From contig JAKSDI010000154.1 of assembly GCA_022360175.1 (NCBI GenBank), positions 1 through 54,652 of the forward strand: a stretch of 54,652 nucleotides of DNA. Direction: 5' to 3'. Each line of letters begins with the position of its first letter. Positions within the stretch are counted from its first letter, which is position 1. Both the position numbers and the translations under genes were made by a program. Shown here piece by piece: positions 33,229 through 41,731 of this stretch. The stretch comes from Chitinophagales bacterium (GTDB lineage: Bacteria; Bacteroidota; Bacteroidia; Chitinophagales; Saprospiraceae). The notes beneath the pieces are model-generated. The model was not told the DNA's origin. It saw only the letters and a program-made list of their open reading frames with translations, and ran no database searches.

Positions 33229-33376
33229 CTTATTATAATTTTAGCAGCTTTTATTCTTATCTAAGAATCATGTTTTTTACACAAATATTTAGCCAAAGCG
33301 TTTTCTTACCCAACGTCAAGGGATTTGATGTGAGCACGGAAGATATTTGTGGTATTATTTACAAAAATATCACTCT

Positions 33377-33784
33377 ATGAAAAATTTCAAATTCGTCCGT
33401 ATTGCATTAATCCTTTTTGGCCTCATTGGTATTCTTATTGGTGGCGCACTTTTATTTGCACCAATAGCATTTGAATCTTCCGCAGGCATTATACTTGATG
33501 ATAATATCAGTTTGCTAAGTGAGATACGCTCTTATGGAGGCATGGTATTGTCTGGCGGAATCATTATCCTGCTAGGTGCTTTCATTTCCAGTTTAACCTA
33601 TACCTCACTTGTCATTGCAAGTTTACTTTATTTATCAATTGGTATATCCCGCATTTTCGCTATAGCCGTTGATGGCGTCCCTTCAGAATCTCTGGTATCA
33701 GCAATGGTTGCTGAAATTGTCATAGGCGTGATATGTGTACTAATCCTTCTAAAAAGAGATAAGTTATCTTATGTACAAGCTTAG
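33377..33784 (+). CDS. DUF4345-like small membrane protein
   Basis: ATG 33377 is preferred to the upstream in-frame ATG at 33347 because it gives MKNFKFVRIALILFGLIGIL. The 135-residue protein has four predicted transmembrane helices with the segment EIRSYGGMVLSGGIIILLGAF, as seen in the DUF4345 family. Function is unknown. It is one of only two plus-strand genes in the right half of the window, and its stop codon overlaps the stop of the Crp/Fnr gene on the other strand by 4 nt. Confidence 0.75.
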   Translation: MKNFKFVRIALILFGLIGILIGGALLFAPIAFESSAGIILDDNISLLSEIRSYGGMVLSGGIIILLGAFISSLTYTSLVIASLLYLSIGISRIFAIAVDGVPSESLVSAMVAEIVIGVICVLILLKRDKLSYVQA

Positions 33785-34365
33785 GCCTTTTGTTTTATTA
33801 AAATCCTTTTTCTTATTCTGCTAAAAGATTCGGGAGTTACGCCTATGTAGCTGGCCAATTGGTGGAGAGGAACTCTATTCATCAACTCTGGTTGATCTTC
33901 CATTAAAATCAGGTATCGCTCTTCGGGAGTATGATTGATCAAAGAAGATAAACGCTCCTGTATTTTTAAGTAATCATGAGGCATTAAGGTGTGAACCAGG
34001 TATTCCAGTTTTGGATATTGCTTATGGAGTTGTTGCTCTTGTTCTCTTGTCCCGGTTGTTAAAATACAATCTTCTATGCAAGCGAGGTAATGTTCGGAAG
34101 GCTTCCTATTCATATAACTTGAATACAAAACGGCCGCTTGTTCTTCAGTGAAAAATGCGGTCGTTTTTTCTACTCCATCTACTAGTTGATATTGCCTGAC
34201 ACAGCCACTCAAGACAAAGTAACATTTCTCGCATACCTCCCCTTCCCTGAGCAGAATAGATCCTTTCTTAAAGAATTCCACTTGAGTGTTTTCTACTATA
34301 GCATTGATCTCTTCCTGCTTAAAGGTGTCAAATTTCTCGATAAATTTTCTCAGTGGCTCTTTCAT
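33781..34365 (-). CDS. Crp/Fnr-family regulator
   Basis: The 194-residue protein has a cyclic-nucleotide-binding-like beta-roll (about 20-115; KKGSILLREGEVCEKCYFVLSG) and a short C-terminal helix-turn-helix (LHQLASYIGVTPESFSRIRKR). The phosphate-binding cassette that binds cAMP is not obvious, as is common in Bacteroidota members. It begins 9 nt after the ECF sigma gene and is the last of a three-gene unit (SRPBCC, ECF sigma, Crp), so it is probably expressed with them. Confidence 0.9.
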   Translation of the reverse strand: MKEPLRKFIEKFDTFKQEEINAIVENTQVEFFKKGSILLREGEVCEKCYFVLSGCVRQYQLVDGVEKTTAFFTEEQAAVLYSSYMNRKPSEHYLACIEDCILTTGTREQEQQLHKQYPKLEYLVHTLMPHDYLKIQERLSSLINHTPEERYLILMEDQPELMNRVPLHQLASYIGVTPESFSRIRKRILIKQKA

Positions 34366-34374
34366 TTTCAGTTT

Positions 34375-35175
34375 TTAATTCTCACTATTCGTTTTGACAA
34401 TTCGTTTTACTTCTTCCAGTAGTTTTTCAGGTGATTGATAGTCTGGATTCGTTTGATACAAGTTGACCTCACTTTGAATGGTGTTTATGTCCTGTATCAA
34501 ACGCTCTGTCTCATCTTCTTTAGTGAACAATAATTTTTTAGGATCAATATGCCTCATCTGAATCGCATGATCCACTTTTTTATAGCAACGACATTCATTA
34601 GCAGGGTTTACAATCCCACAATTATTATTTAAAAACGAATGTAAACGGGATCTAGCTCTAGACAATTTTTTTCTAAAATTTACTGGGCTTGTATCCAATA
34701 TATATGCACCTTCCTGACTATTAAACTCCAGAATTTCTCCAACAATATACACCATCCGGTTTTCCGGATTCAGACATTGCAGCATAGCATTCGAACATCC
34801 AACTTTTGCCTCAATTATTAACAGTTTACGCTCTGCTTCATTAGAAGTATAATGGATTTCATTTGAAAAACCCTGGTTCAAATATTCGGCATATTTATCA
34901 AACGATAACTGTTGATTCTGTATTCGTTTTTTATAGTTGATCAATGTATTAGACGCCAATCGATAAACCCAGGTTTTGAATGAGCTCTTATGCTGAAAAC
35001 TTCCCAGATTTGTAATTACTTTAATCAAAACTTCCTGAGCAGCATCTTTAGCCTCCTCAGGACGCCATAACATCCTGAGGGCTAAGTTGTAAACCAGGCC
35101 TTGTATTTCTACTACTACTTTCTCAAGGGCCATTTTATCACCCTCGACAGCCATTTTTATATTTTCTTCTATCAT
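34375..35175 (-). CDS. ECF sigma factor with Cys-containing C-terminal extension
   Basis: The 266-residue protein has sigma region 2 (ALRMLWRPEEAKDAAQEVLIKVITNLGSF and FKTWVYRLASNTLINYKKR) and a region 4-like part (FRKKLSRARSRLHSF). It is longer than a typical ECF sigma. After region 4 a segment CGIVNPANECRC, then a tail of about 65 residues, is added; the linker between regions also has a Cys pair (GCSNAMLQCL). A family with this CRC extension exists in Bacteroidota and Firmicutes. No anti-sigma gene is adjacent. Its start overlaps the SRPBCC gene stop by 4 nt. Confidence 0.85.
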   Translation of the reverse strand: MIEENIKMAVEGDKMALEKVVVEIQGLVYNLALRMLWRPEEAKDAAQEVLIKVITNLGSFQHKSSFKTWVYRLASNTLINYKKRIQNQQLSFDKYAEYLNQGFSNEIHYTSNEAERKLLIIEAKVGCSNAMLQCLNPENRMVYIVGEILEFNSQEGAYILDTSPVNFRKKLSRARSRLHSFLNNNCGIVNPANECRCYKKVDHAIQMRHIDPKKLLFTKEDETERLIQDINTIQSEVNLYQTNPDYQSPEKLLEEVKRIVKTNSEN

Positions 35176-35573
35176 TTCCCAAGTGATTCATTTTCAAGAA
35201 TGGACTTCAGTGTTTGTAATTCTTCTATCAATCCGGGAACACCTTGATTTAGCCATAGCTGTTCGGGCATTTCATTCGGCTTTAGTAGGGTAAAGATGTA
35301 TTCGCAGCCCTCTTCATTCTTTATCAGACGGGTATGGGTTGGGGAAGGATTTTCGCCCATTAATATATCAATCAGCCCATTATTAACATCTGATTCAATT
35401 TGTATTGGAGTTTCTCCAAATGGAGTAATAGCAATGAAGCCATTACCTACTTCTTTTACATCTTTGATAAAGTTGATAGCCCATTCTCTTTGATTCAATG
35501 GATTAGAAATATAATTAAAAGCTTTTTCAAAATCAGCTTTGATACTGATGGTTTGTGTGGTCACCGTTCTCAT
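35172..35573 (-). CDS. SRPBCC/START-like lipid-binding protein
   Basis: The 133-residue protein resembles the Bet v1/polyketide-cyclase/AHSA1 fold: ISIKADFEKAFNYISNPLNQREWA at the N-terminus, then beta-strands with GENPSPTHTRLIKNEEGCEYIFTL, and a long C-terminal helix. Members have a hydrophobic pocket and bind lipids, hormones or small hydrophobic molecules. It is the first gene of a unit with the ECF sigma (4-nt overlap) and Crp/Fnr regulator, so it may sense a ligand for that circuit; this is inference. Confidence 0.75.
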   Translation of the reverse strand: MRTVTTQTISIKADFEKAFNYISNPLNQREWAINFIKDVKEVGNGFIAITPFGETPIQIESDVNNGLIDILMGENPSPTHTRLIKNEEGCEYIFTLLKPNEMPEQLWLNQGVPGLIEELQTLKSILENESLGK

Positions 35574-35683
35574 TTTCTTAGAGTCTAGCAGTTATTAATT
35601 GATTTATCATACGCTTAGACAAACCTCAACTGGCTAGTGTGACCTTTCCCCCTATTTTTTTTGATGAAAATATTGAACAACTA

Positions 35684-36373
35684 TTATGAATACGAGTCTT
35701 TAATATAGTTTGATAGTTCTGTCGCATCTATTCTATCTATTGGATGCGGAAATCCTTCAATCAATCTAAACGCTCCTCCTGGAATTAACTTTGAAATATA
35801 CTCTGATTCCTCTACTGTCACCATTTTATCCTGATCTCCTACTCCTATTATTACTTCCTGGCTCAGCGACTTCAATTTTTCCTCTTTTAAACTTCCTCCT
35901 TCTGACAAAGCCAGCATCATTTTAGCGGTCTTGCGCATGAGCAATTCCCAATCCAATGGGTGATGCTCTGCTTTTAGCTTATCAGCAAACTTTGGTACTT
36001 TTTCCTTGATTTTATCGGGATTCAACATTTTCACTTCTTTCTCAGCAGCAGCTTTACTCCAGTTGAACTTTGTACCAAGGGTCACTATTTTTCCAATCCG
36101 ATCAGGATATGTCAATGCTGCATTTAGACCTACATATCCTCCCATGCTGTATCCGAAGATGTTTATCTTTTGTATTCCCTGTTCATCCAGATATGACTTT
36201 ACATTTTCCGTAAACAGTTGCATCGAAAAATCTTCATTACTTTCTCTCCCTCCATGTCCTTCGAAATTCAGGTCATGCAATTCAAACGATCCTTTTAGAA
36301 CCTCTTTTATCTGATTGAACTGTGCTTTACTGCCTAAGGCGCCATGAAGTAGTAGTAATTTCATATCTATCAT
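35684..36373 (-). CDS. Alpha/beta hydrolase
   Basis: The 229-residue protein has the nucleophile elbow GYSMGG (Ser76), an oxyanion HGALGS, a charge-relay Asp in GVGDQDKMV (about residue 180) and a His in EGFPHPID (about residue 212). A start at MKLLLLHG (codon 4) is also possible. It has no signal peptide. The substrate is unknown; the compact size resembles esterases and lactonases of the BioH/MenH type. A polysaccharide deacetylase gene precedes it by 13 nt in the same direction. Confidence 0.85.
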   Translation of the reverse strand: MIDMKLLLLHGALGSKAQFNQIKEVLKGSFELHDLNFEGHGGRESNEDFSMQLFTENVKSYLDEQGIQKINIFGYSMGGYVGLNAALTYPDRIGKIVTLGTKFNWSKAAAEKEVKMLNPDKIKEKVPKFADKLKAEHHPLDWELLMRKTAKMMLALSEGGSLKEEKLKSLSQEVIIGVGDQDKMVTVEESEYISKLIPGGAFRLIEGFPHPIDRIDATELSNYIKDSYS

Positions 36374-36386
36374 TTTGTATTTTACT

Positions 36387-37364
36387 CTAAAGGCCCAATT
36401 TTTCCATCCTTGGCTTTTCGTACCTGCTATCTTCAGCCGGGTACCTCAGCAAATGCTCATAAGCTCCTGTTTCTTTTGCCACTGACCAAACCAGGCTCTC
36501 TCCTGCAGGAACAGTATTAGGCGTTTCTGCAAAAAATGCATCCTGAAAGGCCTCATCTGTACTGATTACTTCCCATCCTTCATTCTGAAAGTACGCTATC
36601 AAATCATCTAAAAACAAAGCACTTGTAAGGTTGTGATGTAGCAATAAGGTATGATTTATATGCCGATTTGTCAACTGATAGGAAAGACTATCATAAAAGC
36701 TGGCCCTTTCCAGTATATGTTGTAAATAGTAAGCTTTGTATTGGTCTATTTTAGGATTATCTATTCCCTCTTTTTTAATGAACTTTATCAATTCTCCATT
36801 TATATACCAATCTGAAGCATCAATCGTCACATGGCCATTTTTATACTCATGTTTACTTAGGACGTTTCGGTATCCAGCTATTTTCTCCTCTGTTTTTCCT
36901 TCTTTTAAGTACGGGAAACGGAACAATTTGACATAATTATCATACTCAGAAATCACTGTATCTGTTTTCAGCAACTCTTCTTCAAAGTCTTCAACAGTCA
37001 TTGTCTCGCTATTAAAATTAGGGTGGGTATAGGTATGATTTGCTATAGCATGCCCTTCATTTGACCAGCTCTTCAATAAATACCTTCCTTTTGTATCCAG
37101 CTTATTTGATCCTGTAACAAAAAATGTGGCGGTAACACCTGCTTCTTTTAATGCTGTCAGAATCATCCTGTTCCATTCTTCAAACGGATACATCGCTATA
37201 TCACGGGTAATGCCATCATCAAAAGTGAAACTCACTTTCGGCTTGCTTTCTGATGCTCTTGGAGATTCAATGGCATTCGACGCTACTTTTTTATCATTGG
37301 AATTTATTGTTTGGCTACAGCCTAAAACGAGTATTGCCAGAACTATGATGATTTCTATTTTCAT
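36387..37364 (-). CDS. Polysaccharide deacetylase (NodB) lipoprotein
   Basis: The 325-residue protein has a lipobox with Cys16 (LVLGC). The NodB homology domain shows TFDDG (Asp49/Asp50, catalytic base and metal ligand), NHTYTHPN with the two His metal ligands, FRFPYLKEG and LLHHNL. It removes N-acetyl or O-acetyl groups from a cell-envelope or extracellular polysaccharide in the periplasm or at the surface. The gene shares direction with the alpha/beta hydrolase 13 nt downstream. Confidence 0.9.
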   Translation of the reverse strand: MKIEIIIVLAILVLGCSQTINSNDKKVASNAIESPRASESKPKVSFTFDDGITRDIAMYPFEEWNRMILTALKEAGVTATFFVTGSNKLDTKGRYLLKSWSNEGHAIANHTYTHPNFNSETMTVEDFEEELLKTDTVISEYDNYVKLFRFPYLKEGKTEEKIAGYRNVLSKHEYKNGHVTIDASDWYINGELIKFIKKEGIDNPKIDQYKAYYLQHILERASFYDSLSYQLTNRHINHTLLLHHNLTSALFLDDLIAYFQNEGWEVISTDEAFQDAFFAETPNTVPAGESLVWSVAKETGAYEHLLRYPAEDSRYEKPRMEKLGL

Positions 37365-37412
37365 TCTGTATTTAATAAGGGCTTCAGGGAATAAGATTTA
37401 TACTTCATTACA

Positions 37413-38408
37413 TCATCCTCTATACTCATCCAAATTCAATTCCACAATATAAAAGTTAAGCGTGCCATTATCACTAGAAGAAGCGATTTCCTTAAATGCT
37501 TTATAGCTTTTCACTGCTTCTTCCTTAATGCCTTCTGTTTGCCTACCTGAAGTAAAGATCAAATATTTTCCATCAGGAGTGATATACGGGCTTCCATCTA
37601 TCTGATTACTATTCATCTTTTCGCCCATATTTACTGGATCGGTCCATTCGTTTTCCCCTTTTCTAAAGCTAATGTATAGATCACTGTTTCCGAATCCATC
37701 TGGCTCATCTACTCTTACAAAGATAATATAAGATTCATCCCGTGCGACGAACGCATCTGCTTCTCTATTTTCTGAATTGATGTTATCTGGTAGTCTTACT
37801 GGCTCCTGGTATTGCCCATCAATATATCGGGAATAGTAAAGGTCTGAATTTCCACTTTTATCCGAATTGAAGTATATGGTTTTATTATTCGTCATTACGG
37901 GATAAAACTCATTTCCTGTGGAAGCAATAGGGCCACCAAGAGGCTTGGGCTCCTGCCATTTTCCGTTTAGTTGTTCAGAGGTCCATATATTGAAGTTAAA
38001 GCCTTCTGGTTTTCCATCATAGTCCTTGAAAGTAGAAAACAGCATTAGATTTCCATCTGGAGAAATTTGAACATCTGCAACAGGAATATCATGTGAGACA
38101 AACGGCACAAATTCGGGTGATGAGAAGGCACCATTTTCATATTTCTGATATGCAATGCCCGTTATCCCTAATTTTTGAGAAGTCGCAGTGTAATAGATTA
38201 TCTTCCCATCAGGTGAGAAACTGGTATTGAATTTATCTATTTCAGTGGAAACGATGCCTGGGAAAAACCGTTTTGGGACCTGTTGAACAGAATCTATAAC
38301 ATAAGGAGGCTTATCATTTTCAACCGCTGAGGTTTCTACTGGCGTTTCATTAGAATTGCAGGAAGCCAATATTATTACAAAAAGTAGTAAAGCAAGCTTA
38401 TTGATCAT
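37413..38408 (-). CDS. PD40/TolB-like beta-propeller lipoprotein
   Basis: ATG 38408 (MINKLALLLFVIILASC) gives a lipoprotein signal peptide with lipobox Cys17, and is preferred over the upstream frame start at 38429. The 331-residue protein has repeated PD40/WD40-like blades: FNTSFSPDGKIIYYTA, VADVQISPDGNLMLFST, EFYPVMTNNKTIYFNSDKSGN, and IDGSPYITPDGKYLIFTSG. Such propellers are usually protein-interaction scaffolds in the periplasm. It has no catalytic residues that I can see. Confidence 0.85.
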   Translation of the reverse strand: MINKLALLLFVIILASCNSNETPVETSAVENDKPPYVIDSVQQVPKRFFPGIVSTEIDKFNTSFSPDGKIIYYTATSQKLGITGIAYQKYENGAFSSPEFVPFVSHDIPVADVQISPDGNLMLFSTFKDYDGKPEGFNFNIWTSEQLNGKWQEPKPLGGPIASTGNEFYPVMTNNKTIYFNSDKSGNSDLYYSRYIDGQYQEPVRLPDNINSENREADAFVARDESYIIFVRVDEPDGFGNSDLYISFRKGENEWTDPVNMGEKMNSNQIDGSPYITPDGKYLIFTSGRQTEGIKEEAVKSYKAFKEIASSSDNGTLNFYIVELNLDEYRG

Positions 38409-38543
38409 GATTATACTTTTTAGATGCAAGTCATTTTAACATGTGAATGCAAAATATAGACTTGCAACTACAAGCAAGCATGATCACTCTATCAGGCTAG
38501 AGAATTAGCATTTTCTAACCCCTTCCAGGTTTGATTTCCTGGC

Positions 38544-39017
38544 TTAATCATTTAAATTTTTCTCAAAGAAAAGAGCTTCTTTAATCGGATTATATCGATA
38601 GGGGTCTATTTCATAAAATCCATATTTCTTATATAGTCCTACAGCAGATTGCATAGTAGGCAAGGTGTCTAATCTCATTTTATCATAGCCCAGTTCCTTG
38701 CCTATACAGATCGATTCTTGCATCATTTGTTTTCCTATCCCATAGCCTTGAAACTGGGGGATTATGTACATCCTTTTTAGCTCACATATCCCATCATCAA
38801 TTTTTCTTATCCCACAGCATCCTACAGGCTCGTCTTCTTTTGAATAAGCGATTAATAATGCTCCTTCCTGTCCACCGTATTGTTCATTTATATTTTCAAG
38901 TTCATCTGTAAAATTCTGGAATGACAAATCAATTCCTATTGCCTGGGCATATGCCTGAAACAAGCTCTTACCAATCTCAAATTCCTGAGTAGTAGTAGCT
39001 CTTTTGAATGTTACCAT
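38544..39017 (-). CDS. GNAT-family N-acetyltransferase
   Basis: The 157-residue protein has the GNAT acetyl-CoA-binding signature in LKRMYIIPQFQGYGIGKQMM (Q-x-x-G-x-G) and the C-terminal motif SAVGLYKKYGFYEI. It should acetylate an amine of a small molecule or protein, using acetyl-CoA in the cytoplasm. The substrate is unknown. It is one of five GNAT genes in the right half of the window. It stands alone with about 110 nt on each side. Confidence 0.9.
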   Translation of the reverse strand: MVTFKRATTTQEFEIGKSLFQAYAQAIGIDLSFQNFTDELENINEQYGGQEGALLIAYSKEDEPVGCCGIRKIDDGICELKRMYIIPQFQGYGIGKQMMQESICIGKELGYDKMRLDTLPTMQSAVGLYKKYGFYEIDPYRYNPIKEALFFEKNLND

Positions 39018-39131
39018 TGCTTTTTCTTATTGAAGTTGTTTAAAAATCCTATTAAAAAAGGACAACTTAAAAAGTGAAAAAGATTATTTTCAAAGCATAA
39101 TTAGGATATAAAGCGTTCAAAACTCAATTAT

Positions 39132-40121
39132 ATGAAAAATCTTAGCCTGGTCATTTGTCTATTGAGCTTCTCTTTTTCCGCCTGCACACAGCAAAATGAT
39201 TTTAAGTTTAAGGGCGAAATACCTCTTGGCTCTTTTAAGATCATGGAATTGGGGGATGGAGATATCGTTTACCGGGATGCCAATAGCGTCCTCCTGAGAA
39301 ACCGAGTATATATCATTATAGATTCTCTGAATCAGGTAGCTTTAAATGGGCATCTTTTATCCATGTCTGAATTTCAGAAGGGTTTGAATTATGTTTGCAA
39401 CAACCCAGATCAATTAGAGCATTTACCCATGCATCCCGATTCCGTAGTCCTTTGTATTAATTATGATCTATCATCAATGATAACCCCATCAGAAGTCGAA
39501 AAGGCTTTTAAAATGCAATATGTATTTCACTGTATAGAAGGTTTGAAATACCACGGGATTAGCCATTATCTACAGGAAAAAGGGAAAAGCTGGCAAACCG
39601 CCAATGCCTCTGATTTACAGGCTATACCAGAAAATTTCGCCAATCGTTTCAAAATGGCGCTTCCTATTTCCAGCCCTGATGATAAAGGGATATCCGTAAA
39701 ACTTCCACCGTGGTCGGAAGAAGAACCCGATATCACTAAGCTGAAAACTCGAAATGTCCTAAAAATAACTGTAGATGCCCAAAACAAAATCTATGTTAAT
39801 GGGAAAGAAACTAAAGTAGAAGATCTTACTGCTAGAGCAAAGGCATTTATTGCTAATCCTGAAGGCCATCCTGATCTGGCGGAATCACCCAGAAAAGCTA
39901 TTGTTTCTCTGAAGAATGAGCGGGGTACTAATTATAAAGAATACCTGGAAGCTTATAATGCATTAAAAACCGCTTATTACGAACTATGGGATGAATTAAG
40001 CCAACGCAAGTATGGTGTTCCTTATTCGGATGATATGCCATATAACCAAAAAAGGGCAATCCGTGAAGAAATACCTTTTGTGCTTTCTGAATCGGAACCA
40101 ACTGCTTTTGGAGAGGAATAA
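39132..40121 (+). CDS. Lipoprotein with ExbD-like periplasmic domain(s)
   Basis: The 329-residue protein begins with a lipobox (Cys18 in SFSAC). The C-terminal region from about residue 195 matches the periplasmic domain of Bacteroidota ExbD proteins: VLKITVDAQNKIYVNGKE, KAIVSLKNERGTNYKEYLEAYNAL, YGVPYSDD and a tail ending like PFVLSESEP. A weaker similar pattern in residues about 45-155 suggests a second, degenerate copy. There is no N-terminal transmembrane helix with the Asp that couples ExbD to the proton motive force; a lipid anchor takes its place. It may compete with or modulate ExbB/ExbD/TonB, but that is inference. It stands alone on the plus strand. Confidence 0.7.
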   Translation: MKNLSLVICLLSFSFSACTQQNDFKFKGEIPLGSFKIMELGDGDIVYRDANSVLLRNRVYIIIDSLNQVALNGHLLSMSEFQKGLNYVCNNPDQLEHLPMHPDSVVLCINYDLSSMITPSEVEKAFKMQYVFHCIEGLKYHGISHYLQEKGKSWQTANASDLQAIPENFANRFKMALPISSPDDKGISVKLPPWSEEEPDITKLKTRNVLKITVDAQNKIYVNGKETKVEDLTARAKAFIANPEGHPDLAESPRKAIVSLKNERGTNYKEYLEAYNALKTAYYELWDELSQRKYGVPYSDDMPYNQKRAIREEIPFVLSESEPTAFGEE

Positions 40122-40175
40122 ATTGTTACGATTACATATTAACACAAGAAGAAATCATAGATTGTATTATTTGTG

Positions 40176-40255
40176 CGACTTCTTCCGAAGTCGAAATACT
40201 CTTTATGAGCATTTTCAATAAATTTCTGACTTCTCCGAAGTCCATCTAAATGCTC
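40176..40255. repeat. Paired GACTTC hairpins with outer arms
   Basis: CGACTTC-TTCC-GAAGTCG lies at 40176-40193. A second hairpin GACTTC-TCC-GAAGTC lies at 40228-40242 and is enclosed by GAGCATTT (40207-40214) and AAATGCTC (40248-40255), giving a nested stem. The same inner hairpin is at 23740-23754. They sit between convergent genes and may act as terminators; no T tract is present. Confidence 0.65.
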
Positions 40256-40284
40256 CCATTGCTCGTTGCGTACTTGCCAGAGCA

Positions 40285-40830
40285 CTAGTTCATCTTTTTA
40301 GCCATTATATACATCCCCTTGTATTCCTCTTTCATATTTTTTGCACGAAGGTTTGTTTTGCTAACAATCGAAAAGCCTTGCTTTTGATAGAATCGTATAG
40401 CCTGTGGTTGCTCCTCCATTACTTCCAGCCACATTTCCTCTACCTCTGGTGGTGTTGCTTTTTCCATCCAATTAAACAGTATACTCCCAAGCCCTTTCCC
40501 CTGCATATCTTCTGCAAGGTATACCCTATGTATTTTTAAGGTTTTAAGCTGGCTTCCTTCATATCTTTCATTGAAAACATACTTTAATACACCAACAGTT
40601 TTTCCCTCATAAAGAATAAAGAAATATTTTGAATCGGGGTTTGACAGATCTCTTTTAATATTTTCTTCAGAATAAATCTCATTCAAATAAGCTTGTCCTC
40701 CATCTTCCCAATAATGGGCATATACTGGCGGATAAATAGCAAACATAAGATCTGCTAATCTATGAGCATCATTGATTGAAATTGCCTGTAAGCTGATCTG
40801 GCTATTGACCTTGATTTTAATGTTGTTCAT
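40285..40830 (-). CDS. GNAT-family N-acetyltransferase
   Basis: The 181-residue protein has IHRVYLAEDMQGKGLGSILFNWME (acetyl-CoA loop Q-G-K-G-L-G) and the C-terminal QAIRFYQKQGFSIV. Its N-terminus (LQAISINDAHRLADLMF) and the aromatic residues in the middle are usual for this fold. The substrate is unknown. It is on its own between the hairpin region and an unknown secreted protein gene that is 21 nt away upstream, so co-transcription with the latter is likely. Confidence 0.9.
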   Translation of the reverse strand: MNNIKIKVNSQISLQAISINDAHRLADLMFAIYPPVYAHYWEDGGQAYLNEIYSEENIKRDLSNPDSKYFFILYEGKTVGVLKYVFNERYEGSQLKTLKIHRVYLAEDMQGKGLGSILFNWMEKATPPEVEEMWLEVMEEQPQAIRFYQKQGFSIVSKTNLRAKNMKEEYKGMYIMAKKMN

Positions 40831-40851
40831 TTTTTCTTTTTTAGCTTGTTG

Positions 40852-41688
40852 CTAATATTCCTGACAATCCATCCAGATATTTTTTTCCTCATTGTTGAGA
40901 CACTCTTCTATGACCTTTCCACTTTCATCATATCTTCTGAAAACATACCAGTCAAAGCCATTTTTCAAATAATACTCGACTGCTACTTGATGAGTATTTT
41001 GATAATAGCTTTTTACTATTTTGCCTGTCAACCCTATTGTTTCATGTGATTCATAATAGGCATCTTTTTCATTATGATAAGTACCTTCAAGTCTAATCCT
41101 ATTCAAAGAGTCTTTTAAAAGCCAATATCCCTGTCTCATCCCATATTTATCAATTAAATTGATCGTATCTCCATTGAATAAATCAAACCGAATGGGGTAA
41201 GTTTGATATTTTTCCTTAGACAAAAGGATGGACCTTCCATTTATTTGAAAATTTGTTTTCCCTGGGTTTATAGTTTTTCCATCTCCTAAGGACAATGTAT
41301 AAATCAGCTCATATAAACAAATACATTTACATGGGATTCCTGTTTTCTTGTAAATCAAATTCAAAGTGTCATTATCTTTCACTTGAATTTCTGCTATAAA
41401 GTTTACACAACACTCTTCTCTAAGAGCCACACTTATTTCAACGGAATCCTCATACGTTTCAATTTGCTTTATTCTATCAATAAATCTGGACACTCCCGCT
41501 TCTGGCATATTTGAACATCCACTAGAGGAAATCTGAATCAGATCAATTCCCTGATTTCTATTCTCAAGCATTAACTCACCATCTGTATTGATTGTATCTT
41601 TAAATATAAGTGAAGGACACACAGTTGTATCTGATTGAGAATAGACAATCCGTATCGAGAGAAAAAAGAAGATGAATATGTATTTCAT
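40852..41688 (-). CDS. Unknown secreted Cys-rich protein
   Basis: I do not recognise this 278-residue protein. It begins with a signal peptide (MKYIFIFFFLSIRIVYSQ). Residues about 20-130 contain seven Cys (for example SGCSNMPE, REECCVNFI, PCKCICLYELIY), which suggests disulfides in the periplasm or outside. The C-terminal part (about 180-278) has short tyrosine-rich strands, YGMRQGYWLLKDS, EGTYHNEKDAYYE, and VFRRYDESGKVIEE, like the MORN-type repeats of toxin-immunity proteins. The GNAT gene begins 21 nt after it in the same direction. Confidence 0.7.
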   Translation of the reverse strand: MKYIFIFFFLSIRIVYSQSDTTVCPSLIFKDTINTDGELMLENRNQGIDLIQISSSGCSNMPEAGVSRFIDRIKQIETYEDSVEISVALREECCVNFIAEIQVKDNDTLNLIYKKTGIPCKCICLYELIYTLSLGDGKTINPGKTNFQINGRSILLSKEKYQTYPIRFDLFNGDTINLIDKYGMRQGYWLLKDSLNRIRLEGTYHNEKDAYYESHETIGLTGKIVKSYYQNTHQVAVEYYLKNGFDWYVFRRYDESGKVIEECLNNEEKNIWMDCQEY

Positions 41689-41731
41689 GTTCTTTGCTTA
41701 AAGAGTTTATATAAACAAGCAAAAGAATACT

